This document shows positions 17,790 through 26,483 of a stretch of 54,963 nucleotides of DNA, piece by piece; within the stretch, counting starts at the first letter, position 1, and each line of letters starts with the position of its first letter. The position numbers were made by a program, and so were the translations under genes. Source of the DNA: Micavibrio sp. (GTDB lineage Bacteria; Patescibacteriota; Minisyncoccia; Moranbacterales; GCA-2747515); the NCBI GenBank assembly GCA_020718085.1, contig DYDB01000003.1, positions 6,606 through 61,568 on the forward strand, given 5' to 3'. The notes under the pieces were generated by a model. It made no database searches, was not told the DNA's origin, and was given only the letters and a program-made list of their open reading frames with translations.

Positions 17790-20700
17790 CTAATTTTGTT
17801 CTGGAGGGAAAATGCGATCAACTGTGCCCGTGACTTTTGCGCGTGCCATAATACTTGCAAAATATGAGCGCACTGTTGCACCAGGCCTTGGTTCACCGAT
17901 CTCCGGTCCAAATACATCTTTTGCGCGTGAGATCACATCCTCCAGATTAAATTGAGCCTTGCTAAGATAGCCTGCGGAGGCAGCGACGCTATCCGCACGT
18001 AAAAATGATATCTTCGCGCCTGCAATATTTTCTATACGATTTGTATCAAATGTGCTTCGCATTTCTCTAGCCACCGCACGCACAAAATCATCCTCATGAA
18101 AACGCGGCTGTTCTCGTAAAGCTCGCATGATCTGATCGTCAGGGAAATTCTTATACGTATCCACAGAATGCTCCGCGACATCTCGCGCATGAGCCGCATT
18201 TTCACCTTGTGACATCAGATCATTCAGATGTCTTGCAGTCTTTACGCGCTGCAGCTGATCGGGTGTATACAATTCCTCAGGCACAGGTTTTCCGTTGATC
18301 TCAACAGGCACTCCACCTTGAAGTTTTGCTTTGACATTGAAAATATCCTTTTCTCCCATCTTTTCAGCAAAAGATTGGCTTAACTGTGCATTTTTATGTA
18401 ATGCATCCGTACTGTTTTGCATGAATTCTTTTGCAAGAGGTGAGCGACGTATGATCTTTTCATGTCCCTGTTCCAAAGATGGTTGCACATCATGACCGGG
18501 ACGAATTTCTCGCGCGGAATCATAGAAACTTTTTCCATTACTTTCGAGGTGCTCACGCAACTTCATGTTAAGTTTCATCATTGCCTGTCTTTTCTCCATC
18601 GCATCTCCGAAAATACTTGTATCGTTTTTATATTCACTTGCCAATTTCTGTGCGTATTCTTTATCAACACCCCTCTGTGTCAACTCCTTGGCAATATCAC
18701 CAGCCGGTGTATCGGGCGTAAATGAAAAACCAGTTGACATTACTCGCGTACCTTCCTTATGTGAAAAAAACTCATCCGCATTTTTTGAACGACGCACCAC
18801 GCGCTCATCACCATTCTGCGTTGTATGTTCTTGCTTCTGTCGTATTTCAGTGGGTTGTTCCGCTTGTTCCTGAACATTTTCAACAGGCGCTGTTGGTGTT
18901 TCAATTTTCACTGCATTCTCGACAACGGGATCTTGCAAAGAACTGATCTCATGTGTACGTAAAACTTCCATCACGGTCTTATTCGATAGATCGATGTTTT
19001 TTTCGCCAATAATCTTGATAAAGGCCTTATCAAAATTCGATTGTGCCTTATCAGGATTTACATGTTTGATCTCCTCAAAATATTTATCTGCCGGTGCCTT
19101 GTCAAAAAATGTATATTGATCTTCATTCATGCCAAACATGCGTTGCATATCGCCTTTTGTATATATCTCCTTCACAACACTTTCAGCTTGATCACCAACA
19201 TTTTCCGGAGATATTGCATGCGGAAGTTCAACTTTTGTCGCATCCGGTACAATATGTGGCCCACCCTCAAAATCAATATTCGTTTTGACATCTGCCAAAT
19301 TATGCAAATCAAGAATAATTTTTGTATCGGGCCTGATATGATCAATATCTATACCAGGATGTGCTTTTGCATATTCGTTTGCCAAAACTGTCGCACGCGT
19401 TTGCGCCCATTCGTGCACACTGTGATATTTCTCCGGATCCCATCCCATTTTACCCTCTGAAAGAATTTTGTGATTTTCTTGATTTTCGAGAAACTCTTGA
19501 ATTGTTCTACTGATATTTGATCCTTCTTTTACTGCTAAAATACCAATACCTTTTTCTGGATCAATAGAAATATCTCCTGTAAGTTCTTTCCACCGTGACA
19601 CATTCATTTCCTGTGCACTAGCAGAAACATCTTGAGAGTCAGCAACATTCATACCATCATACATTCTAGTATCAACCCATGCAGACTGCATCTTACCACG
19701 CGTCAATTCTTCAAAATTATATCTTTTCAACCCCATCTCACGATCAACCGCTGTCACTGGAATATGATTAATTGATTGAGGAACACCCTCATTATCATAA
19801 ATAATATCGTGCACATCCCTAATGTTCATTTGTTCTGCAAAAATCTTCCCTAATAAATGAGACTTCGCAAGAGGATCAAGCCCCTCAACACCCTCTTTTT
19901 TCAGCCCCTGTTCTTCACCTTGTCCTGAGATATCCGTTGACGCCGCGCGTATTGTTTCTTGTGAGAGACTAGGATCTGATTCCAAACCGGCTCCCGGTAC
20001 ATGAACCTGTCCAACGTGTCCCAAGTAGCTCGGCTTGTAACCATATTTTTCCCAAATTTCTTGTGGCACAGGTTTACCATTTAAGATCACAGAGCCTTCA
20101 TGTATATCCAATGTTGGATTTTGATCGGTGATATGCATTTCCTGTGCAACACGTTGCGCCGTTATTACATCGCGTTCTAAATGCACGCGATCAGCGATCA
20201 TGTTGGACCGTGCGATCATTCCCTTTTCCCAATTATTGATCACTTCCTGTCTTGGTGTATCCGGATGTTCCTCTACAAACTTTTTGAAAGCCTCCGTATT
20301 GTATTCTTTCTGAAAATCTGCATACGCTTGCGTATCATGAAATCCTTGCGATTGAAATTCCGTAATGTGATCATTGTAAGAAGTATATTTATCGAGCCAT
20401 GCTTCCGTAACTGATCCATCGCGCAAAGCTGCTTCCACTTCCGCACCATCTATGTTCTTTGGTTCCACATCCAAAAGTGGTTTACCTGCACGATTAAGAA
20501 ACGCGTGATCCACACTCGTATCACTTTTTACAATATCTTCTGCACCATGCGCATCACCACCCATAAGCATAAATACACTTCCTCCGGCAATCGCGCCGGT
20601 GATCAATCCCGCAAGCTTTGCGTTACCGGAAATTGCCTCCAAACGCTTTGCATCATTCACGATCGTGCCATGGTCAAAATCCATGAGGCGTAAAAATTTT

Positions 20701-22229
20701 TCCTCTTCTGTCATTTCTGAAAAGGCTTTTTTCTCTGCTGATTTTTCCTTTTCAAAACGACTTTTCTGCCATTTTTCAAAAAGCTTCGCCGTACCCATGC
20801 CAACTGCCACACCAGCACCGATCGGTGCCAAGAATTTACTCGTAGCAGCAGTGAACTTAAGTGCTGACATCGTCGTTTCTCCTGCACCAAGTTTCAGTGC
20901 AATTTTTGGTGCCATACTGAGTGCTGTACGCACACTGCCAGAAATAGCACCAAGTCCGATAGAACCAACGGCAAGAGTTTTTTGCACATTTTTATTGCGT
21001 GCCCATCGTGAAAACGTCGGGAGATATTTCTGTATGATCGGCGTGCCTTCTGATTTGATTTGCGTTCGTTGTTCTTGTAAAGATGCCACCTCCATATTTC
21101 GTCCTTCCACAACATCTTGAACGAGATTTTTGCGATCTTCAGGTGAAAGTTCATTATAATTATCAAGTAAAAAATTCTCTAACGCTTTGAATGCTGATTC
21201 ATAATCCTCACGAAATATTTGCACTTCTTTCTGTGCCGCCATATTTCCATCTTTGTTCCATGGCAATTTTCGCAATTTTGCCAATGCCGTATTAATTGCC
21301 ATGTCCTTACGTACAAAAACTTCACGCTTTTGTACCAGAATTGCACGCATTTCCTCTATTTTTTCGTGACGAATCTCGATTTTTTTGCCGTTATGCGCTT
21401 CTTTTTTTGCCGTAGCGATATCATCCCACTCTTTTTGAAATTTTGTCACATCATCCTCCGCCTCTATATTTTCACGCCTCTGCACTTCACGATCGAACTT
21501 ATTCTCTTCATCCATATCAGTATCACGTGATCCTTTTGGCACATCCGCAACAATTTCAACATCCGCCTTTTTTTCCTCATTTTTTTCATCTTCTTTTCCC
21601 GATCTCTCACCCAAAAGACTCAGTACGAGCCCTATTTTTTCAGACTCTTCTATATCATCAGAAAGACGCTGAGCGTCTTGTTCATATTTCGTTAATTTCC
21701 TTTTTTCTCCCTCAAATTTACCCTGTGCAACATCGCTCGCATCAAACTGTTTCTTACTGTCATACCGATTCTCCATGCCGATAATTCCTTGCAAACGCAC
21801 GATTTCTTTTTGCAACTCCTGCAATTCCTCTTTTTTGCCATTGATATTTTCCCCCTTGCGCGTATTAATATAATCACGCAATGACTGTTGATCGATATTT
21901 TTAAATATCTCATCTGCATATTTTTCTCTTTTTGCCATAAGAGCATTCTTTTCTTTTTGATGGGTTTCAAGCTCTTCTTTTTTTGCGGTCATGCCGCCAG
22001 CGGTATCATTTGTTGCATGCAGTGCACTTTCCCTGCTGGTGATTTTTTGGTCAATCAGTGTAATTTCTTGATCTATTTCTGTGCGAACACGTTTTTGTTC
22101 CTCGTTACCATTTTTCAAAAAATGAGCAATTTTTTCCGCTGATGCTGAACGCAAAGCAACTACGATATGCGCATTCTCCTCAGCTTTTCGTTCCTGTTGT
22201 GATATAGATTTTGGTTTTTCAAAACTCAT
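17790..22229 (-). CDS. giant membrane/coiled-coil protein P2 with repeated modules
   Basis: Function unknown. Seen: 1479 aa. Residues 1-400 are highly charged and coiled-coil-like. A glycine/alanine-rich, weakly hydrophobic region (about 415-480) and a second at 537-557 (AGLITGAIAGGSVFMLMGG) are likely membrane segments. Downstream, a module with the core G.PV.INGKPVP.E recurs: about 711-724, a degenerate copy at 814-826, and 1305-1318, each preceded by A.(E/K)M.I. Residues about 897-995 contain a LysM-like stretch (AVKEGSNISRTI ... RPDTKIILDL) ending in GGPHIVP, which is also present in the 796-aa protein. The last ~90 residues match the C-termini of P1 and P3. It is followed closely by D1. 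The size and modular build suggest a surface or trans-envelope structural protein. Confidence 0.75.
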   Translation of the reverse strand: MSFEKPKSISQQERKAEENAHIVVALRSASAEKIAHFLKNGNEEQKRVRTEIDQEITLIDQKITSRESALHATNDTAGGMTAKKEELETHQKEKNALMAKREKYADEIFKNIDQQSLRDYINTRKGENINGKKEELQELQKEIVRLQGIIGMENRYDSKKQFDASDVAQGKFEGEKRKLTKYEQDAQRLSDDIEESEKIGLVLSLLGERSGKEDEKNEEKKADVEIVADVPKGSRDTDMDEENKFDREVQRRENIEAEDDVTKFQKEWDDIATAKKEAHNGKKIEIRHEKIEEMRAILVQKREVFVRKDMAINTALAKLRKLPWNKDGNMAAQKEVQIFREDYESAFKALENFLLDNYNELSPEDRKNLVQDVVEGRNMEVASLQEQRTQIKSEGTPIIQKYLPTFSRWARNKNVQKTLAVGSIGLGAISGSVRTALSMAPKIALKLGAGETTMSALKFTAATSKFLAPIGAGVAVGMGTAKLFEKWQKSRFEKEKSAEKKAFSEMTEEEKFLRLMDFDHGTIVNDAKRLEAISGNAKLAGLITGAIAGGSVFMLMGGDAHGAEDIVKSDTSVDHAFLNRAGKPLLDVEPKNIDGAEVEAALRDGSVTEAWLDKYTSYNDHITEFQSQGFHDTQAYADFQKEYNTEAFKKFVEEHPDTPRQEVINNWEKGMIARSNMIADRVHLERDVITAQRVAQEMHITDQNPTLDIHEGSVILNGKPVPQEIWEKYGYKPSYLGHVGQVHVPGAGLESDPSLSQETIRAASTDISGQGEEQGLKKEGVEGLDPLAKSHLLGKIFAEQMNIRDVHDIIYDNEGVPQSINHIPVTAVDREMGLKRYNFEELTRGKMQSAWVDTRMYDGMNVADSQDVSASAQEMNVSRWKELTGDISIDPEKGIGILAVKEGSNISRTIQEFLENQENHKILSEGKMGWDPEKYHSVHEWAQTRATVLANEYAKAHPGIDIDHIRPDTKIILDLHNLADVKTNIDFEGGPHIVPDATKVELPHAISPENVGDQAESVVKEIYTKGDMQRMFGMNEDQYTFFDKAPADKYFEEIKHVNPDKAQSNFDKAFIKIIGEKNIDLSNKTVMEVLRTHEISSLQDPVVENAVKIETPTAPVENVQEQAEQPTEIRQKQEHTTQNGDERVVRRSKNADEFFSHKEGTRVMSTGFSFTPDTPAGDIAKELTQRGVDKEYAQKLASEYKNDTSIFGDAMEKRQAMMKLNMKLREHLESNGKSFYDSAREIRPGHDVQPSLEQGHEKIIRRSPLAKEFMQNSTDALHKNAQLSQSFAEKMGEKDIFNVKAKLQGGVPVEINGKPVPEELYTPDQLQRVKTARHLNDLMSQGENAAHARDVAEHSVDTYKNFPDDQIMRALREQPRFHEDDFVRAVAREMRSTFDTNRIENIAGAKISFLRADSVAASAGYLSKAQFNLEDVISRAKDVFGPEIGEPRPGATVRSYFASIMARAKVTGTVDRIFPPEQN

Positions 22230-22325
22230 AGTACTTTTAATTTCCCCCTAAACTTTAACATTCATAATTATACAATACTTTATATACTTTACCTAGACAC
22301 ATTTTTCAGATATGCACACAAAAAA

Positions 22326-22344
22326 ATGCTCACCATTTGAGCAT
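22326..22344 (-). terminator. intrinsic terminator after P1
   Basis: ATGCTCA (22326-22332) pairs with TGAGCAT (22338-22344); on the minus strand a run of seven T follows. It separates the P1 transcript from the P2-D1-ATPase-P3-D2 transcript, whose start region (22230-22320) has a TATAAT but only a weak -35. Confidence 0.75.
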
Positions 22345-22368
22345 CTTTTTGTGCACCCATCAGCATTC

Positions 22369-24759
22369 TTATATCTGCGCATCTCCTTGCGCAAGTCTCA
22401 TTTTTTCGCGTAAAATCGTTCTGAATAAGTAATTTGAAACCTTTGTACGACCATTTGTGTTATCTTGCACTCCACTGCTTATCATGACAGACTGCAATCG
22501 CTCTTTCGTTCGCTCACTGATCTGCAATTGCATCACATCATTGACAGACATGTGTGCAATGCGTTGAATAAATTGTTTCTGCTCCTGCACAGATGTCCCT
22601 TGTGTCATTTCATCTGAAAAAATATCAGCGATACGCTCAAAAACAGCTTTTTTATAAATTTGACTCTCTTGGGGATCCGCTATGATTTCCCGCACTTTTT
22701 GAAGCTCTGTTTGCAAAGAAATTGTGGACGAATCATGATGATCTTGTTCAAAAGAATTTTTTGACGTATCATCTTGTCTTTCTGGTGTTTGATCCTGCAC
22801 CTCTTCCACGGTGGGCTTTTGATCAGATGCTCTTTTGATCTTCTGTTGTTCCGGGACAATATGCGGTCCACCGACAAAAACAATATTATCGATATGTATT
22901 TCTTTTGTTTCCTTGCCATCAGTAGTTTTTTGGATCAGATCAAGATCGATCTGTGTATTGGGATAAACCTTATTTAGATCTAAGAACTTATGCTCCTTGC
23001 TATATTTTTGTGCAAGGAGAAATGCCATTTGCGACGGTGTTTTCCCCGAATCTTTCAATAGCTCAGGATGTACATTAAAATATTTTGTCATTGACCCGAT
23101 AATACTACTGTTTTTCTCAACAATAACAGTTTTATGCATATCCATAGGACTTTCCTCCGCAATCGTAGATTCATTGATCTCTTGTGCTTTTTCTGCTTTC
23201 AGCTCTTTTTCTTTCGCATGTTCCGCAACAATTTTTTCTATTGCCTTTATACGTGACGCATTATCAGCCTCACGTACCGTTTCAGTATATCGCATCGTAT
23301 CATGCGCATTTGCGATGCTATGTTCATCTTCATTTTTATGTTTCCCTCCCGTGGCATATCCCAAAATAATACCGCCAACCACCATAGACACGACAAAAGC
23401 CTTTTTTATTTTTGGTGAGATGCGCGCATATTGCAAAGAAATATTATGTAAAATTTGAGAGATCCTTCCACCAGCTTTTTCTCCACGTGCAGACACGTCA
23501 GTTGCAAAACGCTCAACACCCTCTTCTATATTAATGTGTGTATTCTCCATTTCCTTTTTTACGCCACCGTAAATGGATGTGTATTGTAAATATGCCTCAC
23601 GATATTCTTTCCATGCCTCATGATATTCCTCACGAAATATCTTTATATCGTCATCACCAACAGAAACATCCTTCCCAAAAAAGCTCTTGATACGCACCAA
23701 TGAATCGTTCTGATCGATCGTTTTTTGCGTAAACAGGGATCGTGCGTCTGCAAGTTTCTGTCTCAATGCATCTAATTTTCTTTTCATTTCCTGTTTCTCG
23801 TTTGTATTTTCCTTCTTTTCTACGGATGCCTGCTCTTTTTTTGTATCCACACCAGACACTGATGTTTCTTTCACATTCGATTCGATATCTTTTTGTATTG
23901 TTTGCTGCGGAACAGCAGCAACGGCATTTTGCATATCGCGTTTTTTTTGTGCCTCGACAACAACTTCGCGTATTTTGTGTAGATGCGTGCGAAAAACATA
24001 CATGGCATGTGCCAAGTCCGCACCTGTTAGACCATCCTTTTTTTCAATATCTTGTGCAACTTTTTGCCAGAACAGTTCTACTGCATTTTTATCAGACTGA
24101 TCGATCTCTTGATATAATTGCGTCACATTTATCACACGATTGACTACGGCCAACTTTTGTCTATTTTTTAGATCTTCTGCCTTTTTTTTAGCATCTTCAT
24201 CCGATTTTTTTATTGATTCAGAAACCAAAATCATAAGTGCGTCGAATGCAAGTGGGAGATCTCGCAATGTGATCTCGATTCCCAAGTCCTCTCTGAGATA
24301 TGATTTTTGACGCTCGCGAAAAATACTAAATTCTTCTTCAAATTTTTTAGGATCATAATTCTTTTCACCCAAAATCTCTTTTGTGAACGGGCGCACGAAC
24401 TTGATATAATTCCCAACTGCGCTATATACATTCGGTTTTACAATTTCTTGCATCTGTTCCATCGTGATCTTTTTAGATTCTCTGGATTTTACAGAGATCT
24501 CACCATTTGCATCATGGTGTTCGAAAGATAATTGTTGTATCACAGCGGTTTCGATCTCTCGCACATTCTGTGGATTTGTTATGCTTTCTGCAGCAACAAA
24601 GTCAGAAACATTCTTGCGAATAATATCTTGTACAGCAGGATCATGTGGATTCCTTTGCTCTTTCATCACATCTTTAAGATGCGCTACAAGAGCAGAAATT
24701 TTTCCAACCATTTCATCGCTAAAAAGATCATCCTGTTCAATGTGTGTGTATTCATTCAT
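22369..24759 (-). CDS. large membrane/coiled-coil protein P1
   Basis: Function unknown. Seen: 796 aa. The first 280 residues are a helical domain. A charged coiled-coil segment at about 323-395 contains FFGKDVSVGDDDIKIFREEY, similar in pattern to the corresponding parts of P2 and P3. A single transmembrane helix follows at about 454-470 (FVVSMVVGGIILGYATG). The distal part has a LysM-like stretch (VIVEKNSSIIGSM ... VYPNTQIDLDL, about 546-608) and GGPHIVP at 630-636, as in P2. The C-terminus (REIIADPQESQIY, then TKVSNYLFRTI) resembles P3 and P2. It is the first gene of the locus and has its own terminator. It reads as a bitopic protein with a cytosolic N-half and an exported C-half. Confidence 0.75.
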   Translation of the reverse strand: MNEYTHIEQDDLFSDEMVGKISALVAHLKDVMKEQRNPHDPAVQDIIRKNVSDFVAAESITNPQNVREIETAVIQQLSFEHHDANGEISVKSRESKKITMEQMQEIVKPNVYSAVGNYIKFVRPFTKEILGEKNYDPKKFEEEFSIFRERQKSYLREDLGIEITLRDLPLAFDALMILVSESIKKSDEDAKKKAEDLKNRQKLAVVNRVINVTQLYQEIDQSDKNAVELFWQKVAQDIEKKDGLTGADLAHAMYVFRTHLHKIREVVVEAQKKRDMQNAVAAVPQQTIQKDIESNVKETSVSGVDTKKEQASVEKKENTNEKQEMKRKLDALRQKLADARSLFTQKTIDQNDSLVRIKSFFGKDVSVGDDDIKIFREEYHEAWKEYREAYLQYTSIYGGVKKEMENTHINIEEGVERFATDVSARGEKAGGRISQILHNISLQYARISPKIKKAFVVSMVVGGIILGYATGGKHKNEDEHSIANAHDTMRYTETVREADNASRIKAIEKIVAEHAKEKELKAEKAQEINESTIAEESPMDMHKTVIVEKNSSIIGSMTKYFNVHPELLKDSGKTPSQMAFLLAQKYSKEHKFLDLNKVYPNTQIDLDLIQKTTDGKETKEIHIDNIVFVGGPHIVPEQQKIKRASDQKPTVEEVQDQTPERQDDTSKNSFEQDHHDSSTISLQTELQKVREIIADPQESQIYKKAVFERIADIFSDEMTQGTSVQEQKQFIQRIAHMSVNDVMQLQISERTKERLQSVMISSGVQDNTNGRTKVSNYLFRTILREKMRLAQGDAQI

Positions 24760-24795
24760 AATATCTATTCACTGTAATTTTTCAAATTCTTTTAC

Positions 24796-24837
24796 ATTAT
24801 ATCACATCAGAATGCTATATGGATATCACATCTGAAT
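24796..24837 (-). promoter_or_regulatory. candidate promoter of P1 with two direct repeats (possible operator)
   Basis: Minus-strand TATAAT at 24801-24796. Two copies of ATATCACATCWGAAT (24799-24813 and 24823-24837) lie one on the -10 box and one on the expected -35 position, start to start 24 bp apart. Such placement is typical of a repressor site; no -35 hexamer is clear. Confidence 0.4.
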
Positions 24838-24864
24838 TTTAGATAATTTTTATCAATACATCTA

Positions 24865-24879
24865 TGATATAATTATAAT
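24865..24879 (+). promoter_or_regulatory. extended -10 promoter of the GT-C operon
   Basis: TGATATAAT (TG-n-TATAAT, -10 at 24868-24873) lies about 30 bases before the ATG at 24903; a second TATAAT overlaps at 24874-24879. Confidence 0.5.
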
Positions 24880-24902
24880 GTTCATAACTTTCAAAAACGA
24901 TC

Positions 24903-26483
24903 ATGATACTCAAACAAAAACAGATCCACTACATCCTCCTTGCAGCGATCATTGCATTAGCATTTTTTGTTCGCATATATAATATCGATTCCGTACCAAG
25001 CGGTATTTACCCGGATGAAGCAAACAACGGCACAAACGCTTTGGATGCGCAAAAAGAGGGTGTTTATCCGTGGTTTTATCCGGATAATAACGGGCGCGAA
25101 GGACTTTTTATAAACTTTATTGCACTCCTTTTTAAATTTTTTGGTGTAAGTATTTTTACATTCAAACTTCCTGCGATCATTATGGGTTCATTGACTGTTT
25201 TGGGCGTGTATCTGCTTTCGCGCGAGCTCTTTATTTCCAGACCACAACTTGCGCTCATTGCCGCCTATCTTACCGCAGTAAGTTATTGGGCAGTGAACTT
25301 TTCCCGTATTTGTTTTCGCGCGAATATGATGGTACCGATCCTTGCATTTCTTTTTTATTTTCTTTTCAAAGCCGTCCGCACAAATAAACTGGTCTATTTT
25401 GCCGTTGCCGGTGCAATATGCGGTCTCGGCTTTCATACATATATCGCATACCGACTCACACCCGTTTTGATCATTGTTCTTTTTCTGCTATTTGTCATAC
25501 AACAAGGTTTTCTGCCATTTCTCAAAAAATATTGGCGTGGAATGATACTTTTCATTTTATTTGCTTTACTCGCCTTTGCTCCAATGGGATATACATACTA
25601 CACACATCCGGAATATCTCTCCTCACGGACAGGAGATGTTTCTGTTTTTGCTGTTGATGATGTGCCGCTCACTGAAACACTTTTGCATACAACCACCCTT
25701 TCACTTCTCAAATATAACATCGCGGGCGATAACAACTGGCGTCATAATTTTCCCCCATATCCACTACTCGAACCAAGTGTTGGCGTAATGTTTCTCGGAG
25801 GCATCCTTACATCATGCGGTTTGTTTTTTCTCTATTTATTTCGTCGTTATCACACGAACATACGCAATCGCACATTTGTTGTACACGGATTTCTCTTGGC
25901 ATGGTTTGTAGGATTTTTAGCACCAGAGTTTCTCACAACAGAAGGACTGCCTCATGCTCTGCGCTCCATTGGCACGATCCCCGTTGTGTTCATTTTTGCA
26001 GCATTTTTTATCACGGTCCTTCTTGAGCGAGCACATAAGCACTCGCGCATCCTCTTTGTCACAACATCATGCATAACCGTTACATTGCTTATTTATTCGG
26101 GATTTTTTGACATGATAAAATACCATATTTTTTGGGCAACGCGCGTAGAACAAGCACACGCATTCAACAAGAACCTTACAGACATGGGTTATTTTATAAA
26201 CGCTCTCCCACAGAACGATACACCCATTTATGTTGTTGCCGGACACATGGAACTCCTACCTGTTACAATGCTCACGACCAATCGTCCAAATATACGATAC
26301 ATCTACGAAGAAGACATAAAAAAGATCGACCTGACTCAACCATTTATCATCTTTCTTCCCTCCGAAAAAGATGCAATGATCGATCACATCATGACGCAGA
26401 GTGATATTATGATCGAGAAGATCACCTATCCTCTTGATAGCTCATTTATTATGATCACATCAATTAATCAACAAATATTATGA
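24903..26483 (+). CDS. GT-C glycosyltransferase (GT39/ArnT-like), polytopic
   Basis: Membrane glycosyltransferase that uses a polyprenyl-phosphate sugar and transfers it on the outer face of the membrane. Seen: 526 aa with about 11-12 hydrophobic helices starting at residue 9. The first extracytoplasmic loop has the acidic catalytic-type motif GIYPDEANNGTNALDA (about residues 35-50), followed by GREGLFINF, the signature order of the PMT/ArnT family. The C-terminal part after the last helix (about 435-526) is soluble. Its stop codon overlaps the start of the next gene (ATGA), so the two are translationally coupled. Acceptor (protein, lipid or surface polymer) unknown. Confidence 0.85.
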   Translation: MILKQKQIHYILLAAIIALAFFVRIYNIDSVPSGIYPDEANNGTNALDAQKEGVYPWFYPDNNGREGLFINFIALLFKFFGVSIFTFKLPAIIMGSLTVLGVYLLSRELFISRPQLALIAAYLTAVSYWAVNFSRICFRANMMVPILAFLFYFLFKAVRTNKLVYFAVAGAICGLGFHTYIAYRLTPVLIIVLFLLFVIQQGFLPFLKKYWRGMILFILFALLAFAPMGYTYYTHPEYLSSRTGDVSVFAVDDVPLTETLLHTTTLSLLKYNIAGDNNWRHNFPPYPLLEPSVGVMFLGGILTSCGLFFLYLFRRYHTNIRNRTFVVHGFLLAWFVGFLAPEFLTTEGLPHALRSIGTIPVVFIFAAFFITVLLERAHKHSRILFVTTSCITVTLLIYSGFFDMIKYHIFWATRVEQAHAFNKNLTDMGYFINALPQNDTPIYVVAGHMELLPVTMLTTNRPNIRYIYEEDIKKIDLTQPFIIFLPSEKDAMIDHIMTQSDIMIEKITYPLDSSFIMITSINQQIL

